This document shows positions 1 to 8,285 of a stretch of 64,000 nt of DNA, piece by piece. The stretch lies in assembly GCF_002160815.1 (NCBI RefSeq), contig NZ_NFLH01000005.1, positions 1 to 64,000 of the forward strand, written 5' to 3'. Both the position numbers and the translations under genes were made by a program. Origin of the DNA: Massilimicrobiota sp. An134 (lineage in GTDB: Bacteria; Bacillota_I; Bacilli_A; Erysipelotrichales; Coprobacillaceae). Below the pieces are notes generated by a model. It was not told the DNA's origin and searched no databases. It was given only the letters and a program-made list of their open reading frames with translations. How positions within the stretch are numbered: position 1 is the first letter of the stretch; each line of letters opens with the position of its first letter.

Positions 1-12
1 GGAGTAGAGAGA

Positions 13-687
13 TCAATCATAAGAACACCACCTAAGATGATTATACAATACAAAAAAGCGATAATCATCAAAGATGATTAATCGCCATGGACAAAATTTA
101 TTTTGTCCTTTTTTTATATCAAAATAGTCTAAAGAAGGATATGAAGATAAAATATGATTTTTATTCATAGCAACAACAAATGGATAAGAATAAATATGGA
201 GATAATCAGACTGATCTTCAAAAGGAATAGGATCATGACCAACTCTAGCAGTAAATACACAATCGACTTTATGATTTTTTAACAGCTCTTCAATTTCTTG
301 TCTAGAATCACGATAAAGCTGAATATCCATATGTTTATTGTGTTGATAAAAATTCTGAATATTTTTAATCATAATGCAATGTTCAATACCTTTTAAATAT
401 CCAATTCTTAATTGACCAAAATTTTCATGATGTAAATATTGAATCGTTTGATAACATTCTTGATTTGCTTCCAAGACTTTAAGAGCACTTTTTAAAAAGA
501 TTTTTCCTTGTTGAGTTAACTGAACATGCTTTTTGTTTCTTATAAACAAATGAAAACCAAGTGTTTCTTCTAAATGTTTAATATGATTACTAACAGCTGT
601 TTGAGAAATAAATAGATTTTGACTGGCTTTTGTAAAGTTTAAAGTTTTAGAAACTTTGACAAAGCATTTTAATTGTTGAATATTCAT
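13..687 (-). pseudogene. LysR-family regulator, truncated C-terminus
   Basis: The first 60 residues form a LysR winged-helix DNA-binding domain, with the family-typical opening MNIQQLKCFVKVSKTLNFTKAS followed by the helix-turn-helix. About 125 residues of the effector domain follow. The frame then runs into low-quality sequence near 115-85 and stops after 224 residues, where the family is usually 290-300. Removing one A from the A-run at 108-114 gives a plausible continuation (DKINFVHGD) and then an immediate TAA, so the end is missing in either frame. A rho-independent terminator (51-85) lies before the annotated stop. It is divergent from the YczE-type gene at 789, a pairing often seen for LysR regulators. 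It is probably non-functional as an effector-responsive regulator, although the DNA-binding part is intact. Confidence 0.75.
51..85 (-). terminator. Rho-independent terminator inside the truncated LysR frame
   Basis: On the minus strand an arm at 85-73 pairs with 69-58 around a 3-base loop, with one bulged T, and is followed by six T. It falls before the nominal stop of the LysR reading frame, which supports the view that the frame's last 35 codons are not part of a native gene. Confidence 0.6.
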
Positions 688-704
688 AGAAAAACTCCTT
701 TATT

Positions 705-719
705 ATAACTTTTAGTTAT
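705..719. promoter_or_regulatory. LysR-type binding palindrome in divergent promoter region
   Basis: ATAACT-TTT-AGTTAT is a perfect 6-3-6 palindrome that also fits the T-N11-A LysR box. It sits 18 bp upstream of the LysR start and 70 bp upstream of the divergent membrane-protein gene, the usual place for LysR autoregulation. Function is inferred. Confidence 0.5.
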
Positions 720-788
720 TATATTATTTTTATATTAGACAATTATAATAAATTGATTAAAATAAGTATAAATTGAAGGAGTTAGATT

Positions 789-1406
789 ATGAAAAAAATC
801 ATTATTTATATTATTGGTTTAAATTTTTTAGCATTAGGAATTGTATTGAATATTTCTACAGGACTGGGAGTTGCTGCTTTATCAAGTTCCATTTATACAA
901 CAAGTCAAATATTTCATATATCATGAGGAACAGCCTCTATTATCTGGTATATAGTGTTTGTTGGAATACAATGTTTATTATCAAAGAAAATAACTAAGGA
1001 ATACCTTTTAGAAATACCGTTATCTTTTGTATTTGGTTATCTTAATGATTTTTATGATTATATCATTCATATAACACCATCATCTTTTATACATTCACTG
1101 TTACTATTATGTATCGCTTTACTTTGTATTTCTTTAGGCGTTTATTTGACAAGTGAAACAAACTTTGTATTGAATCCAGGCGATGGCATTGTGAAAACAA
1201 TAAGTGAAGTTTTCCATTATCCTTTCTATAATGTCAAAAATATGTTTGATATTTCTATGATTTTATGTTCGCTTGTTTTAAGTTGGATAACACATAATCC
1301 TATTATGGGAATAGGTATAGGAACTATCATTTCAGCAGTTATGATTGGTAGGCTTATTAAAGTCTGGCAATATCTTCTTCAAAAAAGATTATTTATTGAG
1401 GTATAA
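789..1406 (+). pseudogene. YczE/YitT-type integral membrane protein with in-frame TGA
   Basis: One continuous frame of 205 codons runs from ATG 789 (GGAG ribosome site at 777-780) to TAA 1406, broken only by TGA at 924-926 (codon 46). The translated parts on both sides are hydrophobic and join well: an N-terminal segment ending in HIS, then GTASIIWYIVFVG. In YczE/DUF6198-like proteins a serine, one variable residue and then GT occur here, so the stop could replace TGG (Trp). About five membrane segments are visible. Neighbouring genes use TGA as a normal stop, so recoding is unlikely. Either the gene is inactive or a second start (for example near 954) makes a protein lacking its first helices. 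No function can be assigned beyond membrane protein. Confidence 0.7.
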
Positions 1407-1451
1407 AGTTTTTATATGTGTTCATAATTCACATATGAGGTGATAAACAAT

Positions 1452-1823
1452 ATGAACAATATAAAAAAAATCGTTTTTATTATACTTGTATGCATGTTAT
1501 GTGTCAGTGTTGAAGCGAAAAGTGACGTTCCTAAATATAAAATTATATCTAACAGTTATCATCAAACTGATATTCAAGACATGTATGATATAAAAAATCA
1601 ATTACTAACAGATTATAAAGAATGGGTCAAAGGGGTTGATAATCCAGATCAGGCTTTAGCTGATCACCAGAGTGATTATCAGGCAACCTTTAAACAGGGT
1701 GTTTATACTATTGTTTTAGGAAAAGGAAAAGGGAAAACTTTAACAGGAGATTTAAAGGTCAATTATTGTGAAACAACTGAAGATATAGAAACAAAATCCT
1801 TGATATGGGATTGGCTATTTTGA
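1452..1823 (+). CDS. Small exported protein of unknown function
   Basis: This is a 123-residue protein beginning at ATG 1452, chosen because GAGGTG (1437-1442) lies nine bases upstream; an in-frame GTG at 1440 overlaps that site and is less likely. Residues 1-23 form a signal peptide (lysines, a hydrophobic core, then VEA as a likely signal peptidase I site). The mature part is rich in charged and polar residues, with a Lys-Gly run (GKGKGKT) near residues 92-98, and has no domain I recognise. It stands alone between the broken membrane gene and the aminopeptidase and ends at a clear terminator. It is probably secreted or surface-associated. Confidence 0.6.
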   Translation: MNNIKKIVFIILVCMLCVSVEAKSDVPKYKIISNSYHQTDIQDMYDIKNQLLTDYKEWVKGVDNPDQALADHQSDYQATFKQGVYTIVLGKGKGKTLTGDLKVNYCETTEDIETKSLIWDWLF

Positions 1824-1850
1824 TATGAAACAATATGTTTCATATTTTTT
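1823..1850 (+). terminator. Rho-independent terminator
   Basis: Perfect 9-bp stem ATATGAAAC/GTTTCATAT (1823-1831, 1837-1845) followed by a T-run; it overlaps the stop codon of the small exported protein. Confidence 0.8.
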
Positions 1851-1969
1851 TATTCTCTTTAAAAAATAAGAGAATAAGCAAATATTATAGGATTAAGGGT
1901 AAAATTAATGAATTATTTTATTTCGTTATCAAAAAGTGATATGATATATATCATAAGGAGGATTGTTTC

Positions 1970-3352
1970 ATGAAACAGTTAAAACAACCAGACAATAAAA
2001 TAATGATTTATCCGATTTATCACCATCAAAGTGTCTTGAATGATATATGTGATACCTTAGGATATGATATCAACACAATCATTAATAAAGACTTCAATCA
2101 TTCAACAAAAGTCTATACACTTGGAAAATATGATTTCCCTTATATTCTTTTTGTGGGACTTGGTGATGTCAGTGAACTGACGACTGCCAGACTTAGAAAG
2201 TTAGTTTTGAATATTTCAAAAAATATTAACGAGCCTGTTCAGCTGATGACTGATCATCTTGATGAAGGTATTGACAAGCATGCCTTTGTCAGAATATGGG
2301 TAGAATCACATATCATTGCCCAGTATCAGGAATGCAAGATTGGACATGATGTGAAAATGATAGCTGATTTGGATATTGTATCATCAGGATATGTTGAAAA
2401 GGATATCGAAACAGGAAGAATCTATGGAGAAGGCATCAACTATGCCAGAAGACTTGCTGATACACCATCTAATCTGATGACACCAGAAGACATGGTCAAA
2501 GAAGCTGTCGAACTGGCTAAGGCGTATAACATTGAATATACAATACTCAACAAAAGTGCCTTGGAGGAAATGAAAGCAGGAGGCATTCTGTCCGTCAATC
2601 AGGGAAGTCATATACCAGCCTACATGATTGTATTGAAGTATACGCATAATGGAAATGCACCGCATAAAGCCGTGATAGGAAAAGGAATCACATTTGATTC
2701 AGGAGGATACAACCTGAAATCAAACAGCTATGGCATGAAGTATGACATGTGTGGAGGTGCAGATGTTTTAGGAATCATGAAGATTCTTGCTGGCATCCAA
2801 GCTAAGACAAATGTTTATGGAATCATTCCAGTGACAGAGAATTTGGTGAATGGAAAAGCCTATAAACCACAGGATGTCATCACAACACTATCAGGAAAGA
2901 CAGTCGAAGTCGTAAGCACAGATGCAGAAGGACGATTGATCTTATGTGATGCTATCACGTATGCACAAAGACTAGGAGCTACTCATCTTATTGATTTAGC
3001 GACTCTTACAGGAGCATGCGTAGCTGCTTTAGGAGATGTTTATACAGGTGTTTTCGCTAATGATGATGCCTATTATCAAGAATTTGAACAAGCCATGAAA
3101 GCAGCTGATGAAAAGGGATGGCGATTACCAATGGATGATGAATATTTTGCAAAAATTAAATCAAATAGCGCAGATTTCAAAAATTCTATGGGAAAACCTG
3201 GTGCAGGAGCAAGCATTGCGGCTAATTTCTTGAATGCTTTTGTAGAAGAAGGTACAAAATGGATTCACCTAGATATTGCAGGAACAGCGGACAATGATGG
3301 TACTGGTGCAACAGGAGCCATGATAAGAAGTGTTGTTGAATTTATAAAATAA
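1970..3352 (+). CDS. M17-family leucyl aminopeptidase
   Basis: This 460-residue cytosolic aminopeptidase releases N-terminal residues from peptides using two metal ions. The C-terminal catalytic domain carries the family signatures: GKGITFDSGGYNLKS near residues 236-250 (metal-binding Lys and Asp) and VVSTDAEGRL near 313-322 (metal-binding Asp and Glu plus the bicarbonate-site Arg). The shorter, diverged N-terminal domain is typical of M17 enzymes. The start ATG has AAGGAGG eight bases upstream. It is monocistronic, with its own terminator. Base composition is slightly richer in C and G over 2200-2950 than in the flanks. The family is certain; the exact substrate preference is not. Confidence 0.93.
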   Translation: MKQLKQPDNKIMIYPIYHHQSVLNDICDTLGYDINTIINKDFNHSTKVYTLGKYDFPYILFVGLGDVSELTTARLRKLVLNISKNINEPVQLMTDHLDEGIDKHAFVRIWVESHIIAQYQECKIGHDVKMIADLDIVSSGYVEKDIETGRIYGEGINYARRLADTPSNLMTPEDMVKEAVELAKAYNIEYTILNKSALEEMKAGGILSVNQGSHIPAYMIVLKYTHNGNAPHKAVIGKGITFDSGGYNLKSNSYGMKYDMCGGADVLGIMKILAGIQAKTNVYGIIPVTENLVNGKAYKPQDVITTLSGKTVEVVSTDAEGRLILCDAITYAQRLGATHLIDLATLTGACVAALGDVYTGVFANDDAYYQEFEQAMKAADEKGWRLPMDDEYFAKIKSNSADFKNSMGKPGAGASIAANFLNAFVEEGTKWIHLDIAGTADNDGTGATGAMIRSVVEFIK

Positions 3353-3358
3353 AAGATT

Positions 3359-3392
3359 AAGAATGTTTATGAAAATAAGCATTCTTTTTTTG
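3359..3392 (+). terminator. Rho-independent terminator after aminopeptidase
   Basis: Stem AAGAATG/CATTCTT (3359-3365 and 3380-3386) is followed by a run of T. Confidence 0.75.
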
Positions 3393-3397
3393 TTTTT

Positions 3398-3472
3398 ACT
3401 GTATATATACAGTATTGACAGATATAGAAAAATCATATATACTGTATATGTAAGATATGTACAGTATATATG
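3398..3472 (+). promoter_or_regulatory. Promoter with nested YtrA/GntR-type operators
   Basis: A near-consensus promoter is visible: TTGACA at 3415-3420, 17 bp spacer, TATACT at 3438-3443. Just upstream of the -35 lies the perfect palindrome ACTGTATATATACAGT (3398-3413). A second inverted repeat with 13-base perfect arms (3434-3446 and 3460-3472) covers the -10 and the start of the transcript. ACTGTA half-sites occur four times, twice on each strand. The gene immediately downstream is a GntR regulator, so negative autoregulation of the regulator-ABC operon is the natural reading. Binding itself is inferred. Confidence 0.8.
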
Positions 3473-3490
3473 ATTACAAGGAGAAGATGC

Positions 3491-3865
3491 ATGGAAATTA
3501 TATTAAGCCAAACAAGTTCAAAGCCTATTTACGAACAAATTGTCTTTCAAATCAAAGCAATGATTATGAATGGCCAATTGAAACCAAATGATTCTTTGCC
3601 GTCTATGCGCAAGTTAGCAAAGGATTTACATGTCAGTATTATTACAACTCAAAGAGCCTATGATGAGTTATCTAAAGATGGATTTATTGTTGTTATTCCT
3701 GCAAAAGGAGCTTTTGTTGCAAGTCAAAACCAAGATTTTATTCGTGAAGAAAATTTAAGAAGAATCAAATCTTTAATTAAAGATGCATATTCATTGGCTC
3801 AGGAAAGTGGCATTTCTCAAAAAGTATTAATAGAAATGATTGAGGAAATAGACAAGGAGAAATAG
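3491..3865 (+). CDS. GntR-family (YtrA-type) transcriptional regulator
   Basis: This is a 124-residue regulator with an N-terminal GntR winged helix. The motif KPIYEQIVFQIKAMIMNGQL opens it, followed by LPSMRKLAKDLHVS, TTQRAYDEL and GFIVVIPAKGAFVA. A short helical tail for dimerisation follows and there is no large effector domain, which together with the length marks the YtrA subfamily. Start ATG 3491 is preceded by AAGGAG at 3479-3484; the in-frame ATG at 3470 has no ribosome site and lies in the operator. An ABC ATPase and permease follow directly, the standard arrangement for YtrA regulators that respond to cell-envelope-active compounds. The operators upstream suggest autorepression. Confidence 0.88.
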   Translation: MEIILSQTSSKPIYEQIVFQIKAMIMNGQLKPNDSLPSMRKLAKDLHVSIITTQRAYDELSKDGFIVVIPAKGAFVASQNQDFIREENLRRIKSLIKDAYSLAQESGISQKVLIEMIEEIDKEK

Positions 3866-3868
3866 TTT

Positions 3869-4735
3869 ATGGATAATGCTATTGAAATTAAAAATCTAAC
3901 AAAGAAATATAAAGATTTTATATTAGAAGATATATCAATTAATATTCCTAAAGGAACAATTGTAGGTATTGTTGGTGAAAATGGGGCAGGAAAATCAACT
4001 TTTATCAATGCTATACTTGGAATTGTTCAATCTCAATATCAGAAATTATCTTATTTTGGAAAAGATTTTCATCAATATGAAAAAGAGATTAAAGAAGATT
4101 TAGCTGTTATTTTTGAAACATCACATTATGATGTTGAATTAACTGCACAATGGATTGATCGTATTTTAAGTCATACGTATAGAAATTGGAATCATGAGTT
4201 GTATTTAAAATATTTAAAACAATTTGATATACCTTATCATAAGAAATTAAAATTCTTTTCTAGAGGAATGAAAATGAAACTTGAATTTGCTATAGCTTTT
4301 AGTCATGATGCCAAATTGCTTATTCTTGATGAGGCAACTAGTGGATTAGATCCTATTATTCGTGATGAAATTTTAGATTTAATTAGAGATTTTACTGAAG
4401 ATGAGAATCATACAGTGATTATGTCTTCACATATTACCAGTGATTTAGATAAAATAGCTGATTATATTGTTTATATCCATCAGGGAAAATGTCTATTTAT
4501 GCAGACTTATGATGATATGAAAGAAAATTATGGGATTATTCATGGGAATCAAAATTTGCTTGATACGTTATCTCATGATGATATTGTCAGTTATATAACT
4601 GAACCTTATAGCGTATCTATTTTGATACAAAATCGACAACAAATTCAAGAAATTTTTAAGGATTTAGAAATAAGTAGACCGACTATTGAAGAAATTATGT
4701 TATTTTATGCCAAAGGGGTGAAAAAACAATGCTAG
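3869..4735 (+). CDS. ABC transporter ATP-binding protein
   Basis: This is a 288-residue ATPase. Walker A is GENGAGKST near residues 38-46, the signature region is SRGMKMKLEFA near 131-141 (a degenerate LSGGQ), and Walker B is LLILDEATSG near 150-159. A switch histidine follows in VIMSSHI. The C-terminal extension of about 80 residues is typical of BcrA/YtrB-type exporter ATPases. It starts three bases after the GntR gene and overlaps the permease by seven bases, so the three genes form one operon. It is likely a two-component exporter or lipid/peptide-stress transporter; the substrate is unknown. By arrangement it resembles staphylococcal PmtR-PmtAB and Bacillus Ytr systems. Confidence 0.9.
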   Translation: MDNAIEIKNLTKKYKDFILEDISINIPKGTIVGIVGENGAGKSTFINAILGIVQSQYQKLSYFGKDFHQYEKEIKEDLAVIFETSHYDVELTAQWIDRILSHTYRNWNHELYLKYLKQFDIPYHKKLKFFSRGMKMKLEFAIAFSHDAKLLILDEATSGLDPIIRDEILDLIRDFTEDENHTVIMSSHITSDLDKIADYIVYIHQGKCLFMQTYDDMKENYGIIHGNQNLLDTLSHDDIVSYITEPYSVSILIQNRQQIQEIFKDLEISRPTIEEIMLFYAKGVKKQC

Positions 4736-5376
4736 GAATTATGATTAAAGATTGTTATGAAAGTTTTTTTATCAAGAAAAATCTAATAGGTATGATTATT
4801 TCATCTCTATGTTTAATCGCTATATTAATTTTAATGAAAAGTATTTATAGTATGATTCTTATTGTTGTTGCCTTTCCAATGATTGGCATTTCAATATTAC
4901 AGTATTCTATGGAGCAAGATGAAATATCCAAATATGATAAGATATTATTAACATTTCCTATCACAAAAGAACAAATTGTTCAAGCTAAATTTATATCTAC
5001 TATTTTATTTACATTATTCGTACAATTATGTCTTTCATTACCTATTGTCTGTTTATTTACTGGTGTTTATCATGTGACATCCGTTCAAAATTCATTTTTC
5101 ATATGGATGTTAGGATTTATTCTTTCCTTTATTATGAACTCACTAACGAGTATAGGTTTCTTTTGGTTAGGAAGTAAAAAAGGAACTGTTGTTTATATGA
5201 TTTTTGTGATTACATTTTCATTTGCTTATATTATTTTACATTTTGCTTTTACAGTAGATTATTTACTATCATTACCAATGTATGTTATTATCATAATTGG
5301 AAGTATTCTTGCAATTATATTAAATATTATTAGTTATTTGATATGTGTTTCTATTTATAAAAGAAAACATTCATAA
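4729..5376 (+). CDS. ABC-2-type transporter permease
   Basis: This 215-residue integral membrane protein has about six hydrophobic segments and the short soluble stretch after the second helix (SMEQDEISKYDKILLTFPITKEQIVQAKF) that is common in ABC-2 permeases of the PmtB/YtrC-like group. It overlaps the ATPase gene by seven bases, implying translational coupling and a shared complex. Only one permease gene is present, so the transporter would be a homodimer of this protein with two ATPases. It ends at a hairpin terminator at 5375-5410. Confidence 0.85.
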   Translation: MLGIMIKDCYESFFIKKNLIGMIISSLCLIAILILMKSIYSMILIVVAFPMIGISILQYSMEQDEISKYDKILLTFPITKEQIVQAKFISTILFTLFVQLCLSLPIVCLFTGVYHVTSVQNSFFIWMLGFILSFIMNSLTSIGFFWLGSKKGTVVYMIFVITFSFAYIILHFAFTVDYLLSLPMYVIIIIGSILAIILNIISYLICVSIYKRKHS

Positions 5377-5410
5377 GATGGAATTATAATGATTTCATCT
5401 TTTTATTTTT
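5375..5410 (+). terminator. Rho-independent terminator of the GntR-ABC operon
   Basis: AGATG/CATCT arms (5376-5380, 5396-5400) with further internal pairing AAT/ATT, followed by TTTTTATTTTT. Confidence 0.7.
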
Positions 5411-5465
5411 GAATTTATTGAATGTCTAAGAATGTTTATATACAATAAAGAGAGAGGTGAGATTT

Positions 5466-6017
5466 ATGGATGAAAATATGCAAATGATAAAAGATATATG
5501 TTTAAAAGAAGCAAGTCAAAATCCAATAAAAATTGTGAAAAAATTGATGAAAATTGAAAATATACCAATCCATGGACCTATTCATCATATCATTGATGGT
5601 TTTGCTTTTTTGACTGCTATGCATAATGTAGGAGTTGAATTTGATTTTCCAAAAGCCTTAGATGAATTAGAAATCAGAGGAAAGAAAATGCCAGGAGCAA
5701 CTTGTGGACAATGGGGAATTTGTGGATCAAGTGCTTCTGTTGGTGCAGCTTTAGCTATTATTCATCAGACAACTCCTTTATCTGACAATGAATATTATAA
5801 AGATAATTTAAAATTGACTTCATTAGCACTTGGCAACATAGCTGAAATTGGAGGACCAAGATGTTGTAAAAGAAATGCTTATCTTTCGTTAAAAACAGCT
5901 ATCAAATTCGTTGAAGAAACGTATGGTATTCTATTAGAAGATACTGATGAAAAATGTGAGTTTTCTCATTTGAATCAACAATGTATCAAAGAAAGATGTC
6001 CATTTTATCATCACTAA
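5466..6017 (+). CDS. DUF5714-type cysteine-rich protein
   Basis: This 183-residue soluble protein starts at ATG 5466, placed by GAGAGGTGA at 5452-5460 (an in-frame GTG at 5457 lies inside that site). It has conserved-looking Cys/His patches: PIHGPIHHIIDG near residues 33-44, GATCGQWGICGSS near 76-88, GPRCCKRNAYLSL near 129-141, and a C-terminal set CEFSHLNQQCIKERCPFYHH. The arrangement matches the DUF5714 family, sometimes found fused to methyltransferases in anaerobes. The cysteines suggest metal or Fe-S binding, but this is inference. The gene is monocistronic. Confidence 0.7.
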   Translation: MDENMQMIKDICLKEASQNPIKIVKKLMKIENIPIHGPIHHIIDGFAFLTAMHNVGVEFDFPKALDELEIRGKKMPGATCGQWGICGSSASVGAALAIIHQTTPLSDNEYYKDNLKLTSLALGNIAEIGGPRCCKRNAYLSLKTAIKFVEETYGILLEDTDEKCEFSHLNQQCIKERCPFYHH

Positions 6018-6043
6018 CAGATATAAGAATTTATTATTAAAAG

Positions 6044-6071
6044 AAAAATGACTGAAAATCAGTCATTTTTT
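6044..6071. terminator. Bidirectional terminator between convergent genes
   Basis: TGACTGA/TCAGTCA stem (6049-6055, 6059-6065) is flanked by A5 on the left and T6 on the right, so it can serve both the DUF5714 gene and the reverse-strand hydrolase. Confidence 0.85.
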
Positions 6072-6996
6072 ACTCTTTAACGTATTTATTCATAAATTCA
6101 ATAATTGTGCTTTCACATAATTGAGGATCAACCAAATAGCTTTGCGCATGACCAGCTCCCTCAACAATCAATAAATCTTTATCAGCACTACATGCATTAT
6201 AAAGATCATAAACCATATAGGTTGGTACAAAATTATCACGATCACCATGTATAAATAAAGTTGGTGTTTTAGATTTTTTAACTTGTTCAATTGTTGAAGC
6301 TTCTTTGAAGCTATATCCTACACGTTTTTTACTTAATAAAGTTGCAGTTGGTAAGACAAGAGAAGCAGGAATATGTCTTTGATGAAGTTCATGTTTAAAT
6401 TCATCAAGAACACTTGTAAATCCACAATCAGAAATAATACATTTGACATCATCAGGAAGTTCTTCACCACTAGCCATGAGAACAGTGGCACTTCCCATTG
6501 ATATACCATGTAAAACAATTTGTAAATCTTTATGAAAATAATCTTTAACCTGATGAATCCATTGAATACAATCTAATCGATCTAACCATCCAAATCCAAT
6601 ATATGTTCCTTCGCTTTCTCCATGAGCACGATTATCTGGTAATAAAATATGGAATTCTAGATCATGATAAAATTTAATATAATAGGCATATTCTTTTAAA
6701 TTATATGAACGATAACCATGAACAGCAATTAATACTTTATTTGTATCTCTATCAGCTTTTAAAAATTTAGCTTTGAGTTTTAAACCGTCATTTGAAGTCA
6801 TTTCCCATGTTTCAAAATGTTGTTGTTTTAACCAAGGAAGATATTTTTCAATACGTGGATCAACTTTTGGTTTCATTTTATTAAGTGGTGTGCTTTTATG
6901 ACAGGCAAAATCAATTGCAGTGACTCCAACAAAACCAATAATAGCTCCAGATATTAAAGCACCATAAGCAAGAGTTTTCTTTTTCAATATCATCAT
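6070..6996 (-). CDS. Membrane-anchored alpha/beta hydrolase
   Basis: This is a 308-residue hydrolase. Residues 8-30 form a hydrophobic signal-anchor, so the catalytic domain is probably outside the cell membrane. The fold shows HGYRS (oxyanion region), DNRAHGESEG, the nucleophile elbow HGISMGSA with Ser near residue 167, the acid in HGDRDNFVP, and the catalytic His in GAGHAQSY. A close paralogue lies at 42702-43664 with the same motifs. Two adjacent ATG codons begin the frame and the AAAGGA site sits very close to both, so the exact start is uncertain by a few codons. The substrate is unknown; serine hydrolase or esterase activity is likely. Confidence 0.88.
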   Translation of the reverse strand: MMILKKKTLAYGALISGAIIGFVGVTAIDFACHKSTPLNKMKPKVDPRIEKYLPWLKQQHFETWEMTSNDGLKLKAKFLKADRDTNKVLIAVHGYRSYNLKEYAYYIKFYHDLEFHILLPDNRAHGESEGTYIGFGWLDRLDCIQWIHQVKDYFHKDLQIVLHGISMGSATVLMASGEELPDDVKCIISDCGFTSVLDEFKHELHQRHIPASLVLPTATLLSKKRVGYSFKEASTIEQVKKSKTPTLFIHGDRDNFVPTYMVYDLYNACSADKDLLIVEGAGHAQSYLVDPQLCESTIIEFMNKYVKE

Positions 6997-6999
6997 TCC

Positions 7000-7651
7000 T
7001 TTCTTAATGATAATATTATAACATAAATTTATACGAAAATAATACTCTTTTTCAACTATAATTAATATAGGTAGTGAAAATATAATGTATCAAAAAGATG
7101 GATATATTTTAAGAATATCAAAAAATGAAGATACTGATGAATCTTATAAAGATGATTGAAATTTACATTTTAGTATAAAGTAAGAATATATAAACAATGA
7201 ATAAAAATGCTTTTTATATTTATGGAATTTGAGAATAGTGTTAAAATAGTAGTTATATAGAAAGATAAATATATAAATACTATGTATAATTAGCGACAAT
7301 ACAATAGGTATTTCTAACTATCTTTTCATTTGATTTCTATTTTTTTATCAATTTATATTATTCTTCTCTTTAAAAAATAATATAATCATATAATGAAATT
7401 GAATTTTTAAAAAGAGAAGCTTCATGATTGATGAGATAGAAAAACAATTAATCAATGATGTTTTATGAATTGCTGTTGACTTAACTAAAAAAACATCTTA
7501 AAACTTTAGATAGTTTTGTCTTAAGGAATATAGTTTTAGTAAGATGAGATGAAAAAGTTCTTTAACTGGAATTTATCCAAAATATTCTTTTAAAATAATT
7601 TATATGATGAAAATAGAAAAATAGTAATAATGAAATATAGGATGATTATAT
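7000..7651. other. AT-rich intergenic region with no clear gene
   Basis: These 650 bases carry many stops in all frames. Two very short frames can be read, 24 codons from ATG 7085 and 14 codons from ATG 7424, each ending at TGA, and neither resembles a known protein. The region is flanked by the reverse-strand hydrolase and the TetR gene. It may be eroded coding sequence or a long regulatory region. I see no repeat or RNA family in it. Confidence 0.4.
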
Positions 7652-8203
7652 ATGACAACAAAAGAAAAAATTAAAGATGCTTTTATTGCATTGGTCATTG
7701 AAAAACAAACGGTTAAAATCTCTGTCAAAGATATTGTAAAAAGAGCCAAAATATCAAGACGTTCTTTCTATAATTATTATGCAGATCGACAATCTATAAC
7801 AGAAGATATATATATTGAGACTATAGAAAGTACAATTAAAGAATGTTTTGATAAAAAAATGACTACAGAAATGTTTATTACAGAGATTTATAAAGCTTTT
7901 TTTAAAAACAAAAACTTTTTCATCGTTGCTATAAAAGATGATGAACAAAATTCTTTATTTGATACAATTATTGAAAGAAATCAAATAGTATTTTCTTATT
8001 TATATAAAGATATTATTCAAGATCAAATCAAATTAGATTATTTATCATATAAATATGCTTCTACTCAAGTGATGCTTCTCAAGAAATGGTTAAATAATGG
8101 GATGGTAGAATCGCCTGAATTTATGACTGAAGTCTATCTTGATTCACATAAAAATTACGAAAATATGCATGAGTCTATCATTAATAAAAAAACAAACTGG
8201 TAG
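7652..8203 (+). CDS. TetR-family transcriptional regulator
   Basis: This is a 183-residue regulator. Residues 1-50 form a TetR-type DNA-binding domain: KEKIKDAFIALVIEKQ, then VKDIVKRAKISRRSFYNYYADRQSI. The C-terminal ligand domain is helical and diverged, as usual in the AcrR/DhaS-like group. The start ATG has only a weak site (AGGATGATTATAT) upstream. An alcohol dehydrogenase gene follows 82 bp later on the same strand and is the most obvious target, but no palindrome convincing enough to call an operator was found. The ligand is unknown. Confidence 0.85.
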   Translation: MTTKEKIKDAFIALVIEKQTVKISVKDIVKRAKISRRSFYNYYADRQSITEDIYIETIESTIKECFDKKMTTEMFITEIYKAFFKNKNFFIVAIKDDEQNSLFDTIIERNQIVFSYLYKDIIQDQIKLDYLSYKYASTQVMLLKKWLNNGMVESPEFMTEVYLDSHKNYENMHESIINKKTNW

Positions 8204-8285
8204 TCTTGATATTACACATTTTATAGAAAATGTAAATTGAACACTTAATCTATTTTGTTAAAATATTTTTAAGGAGGATGTTTTT

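Noticed and set aside
789-1406. TGA recoded as tryptophan or selenocysteine throughout this genome
   Set aside because: Many intact genes here use TGG for Trp and end naturally at TGA (for example atpB and the DUF-type exported protein), and no selenocysteine insertion hairpin is visible after 926.
7085-7500. Two short ATG frames in the gap before the TetR gene
   Set aside because: They are 24 and 14 codons long, lack good ribosome sites and resemble no protein; stops are dense in all frames.
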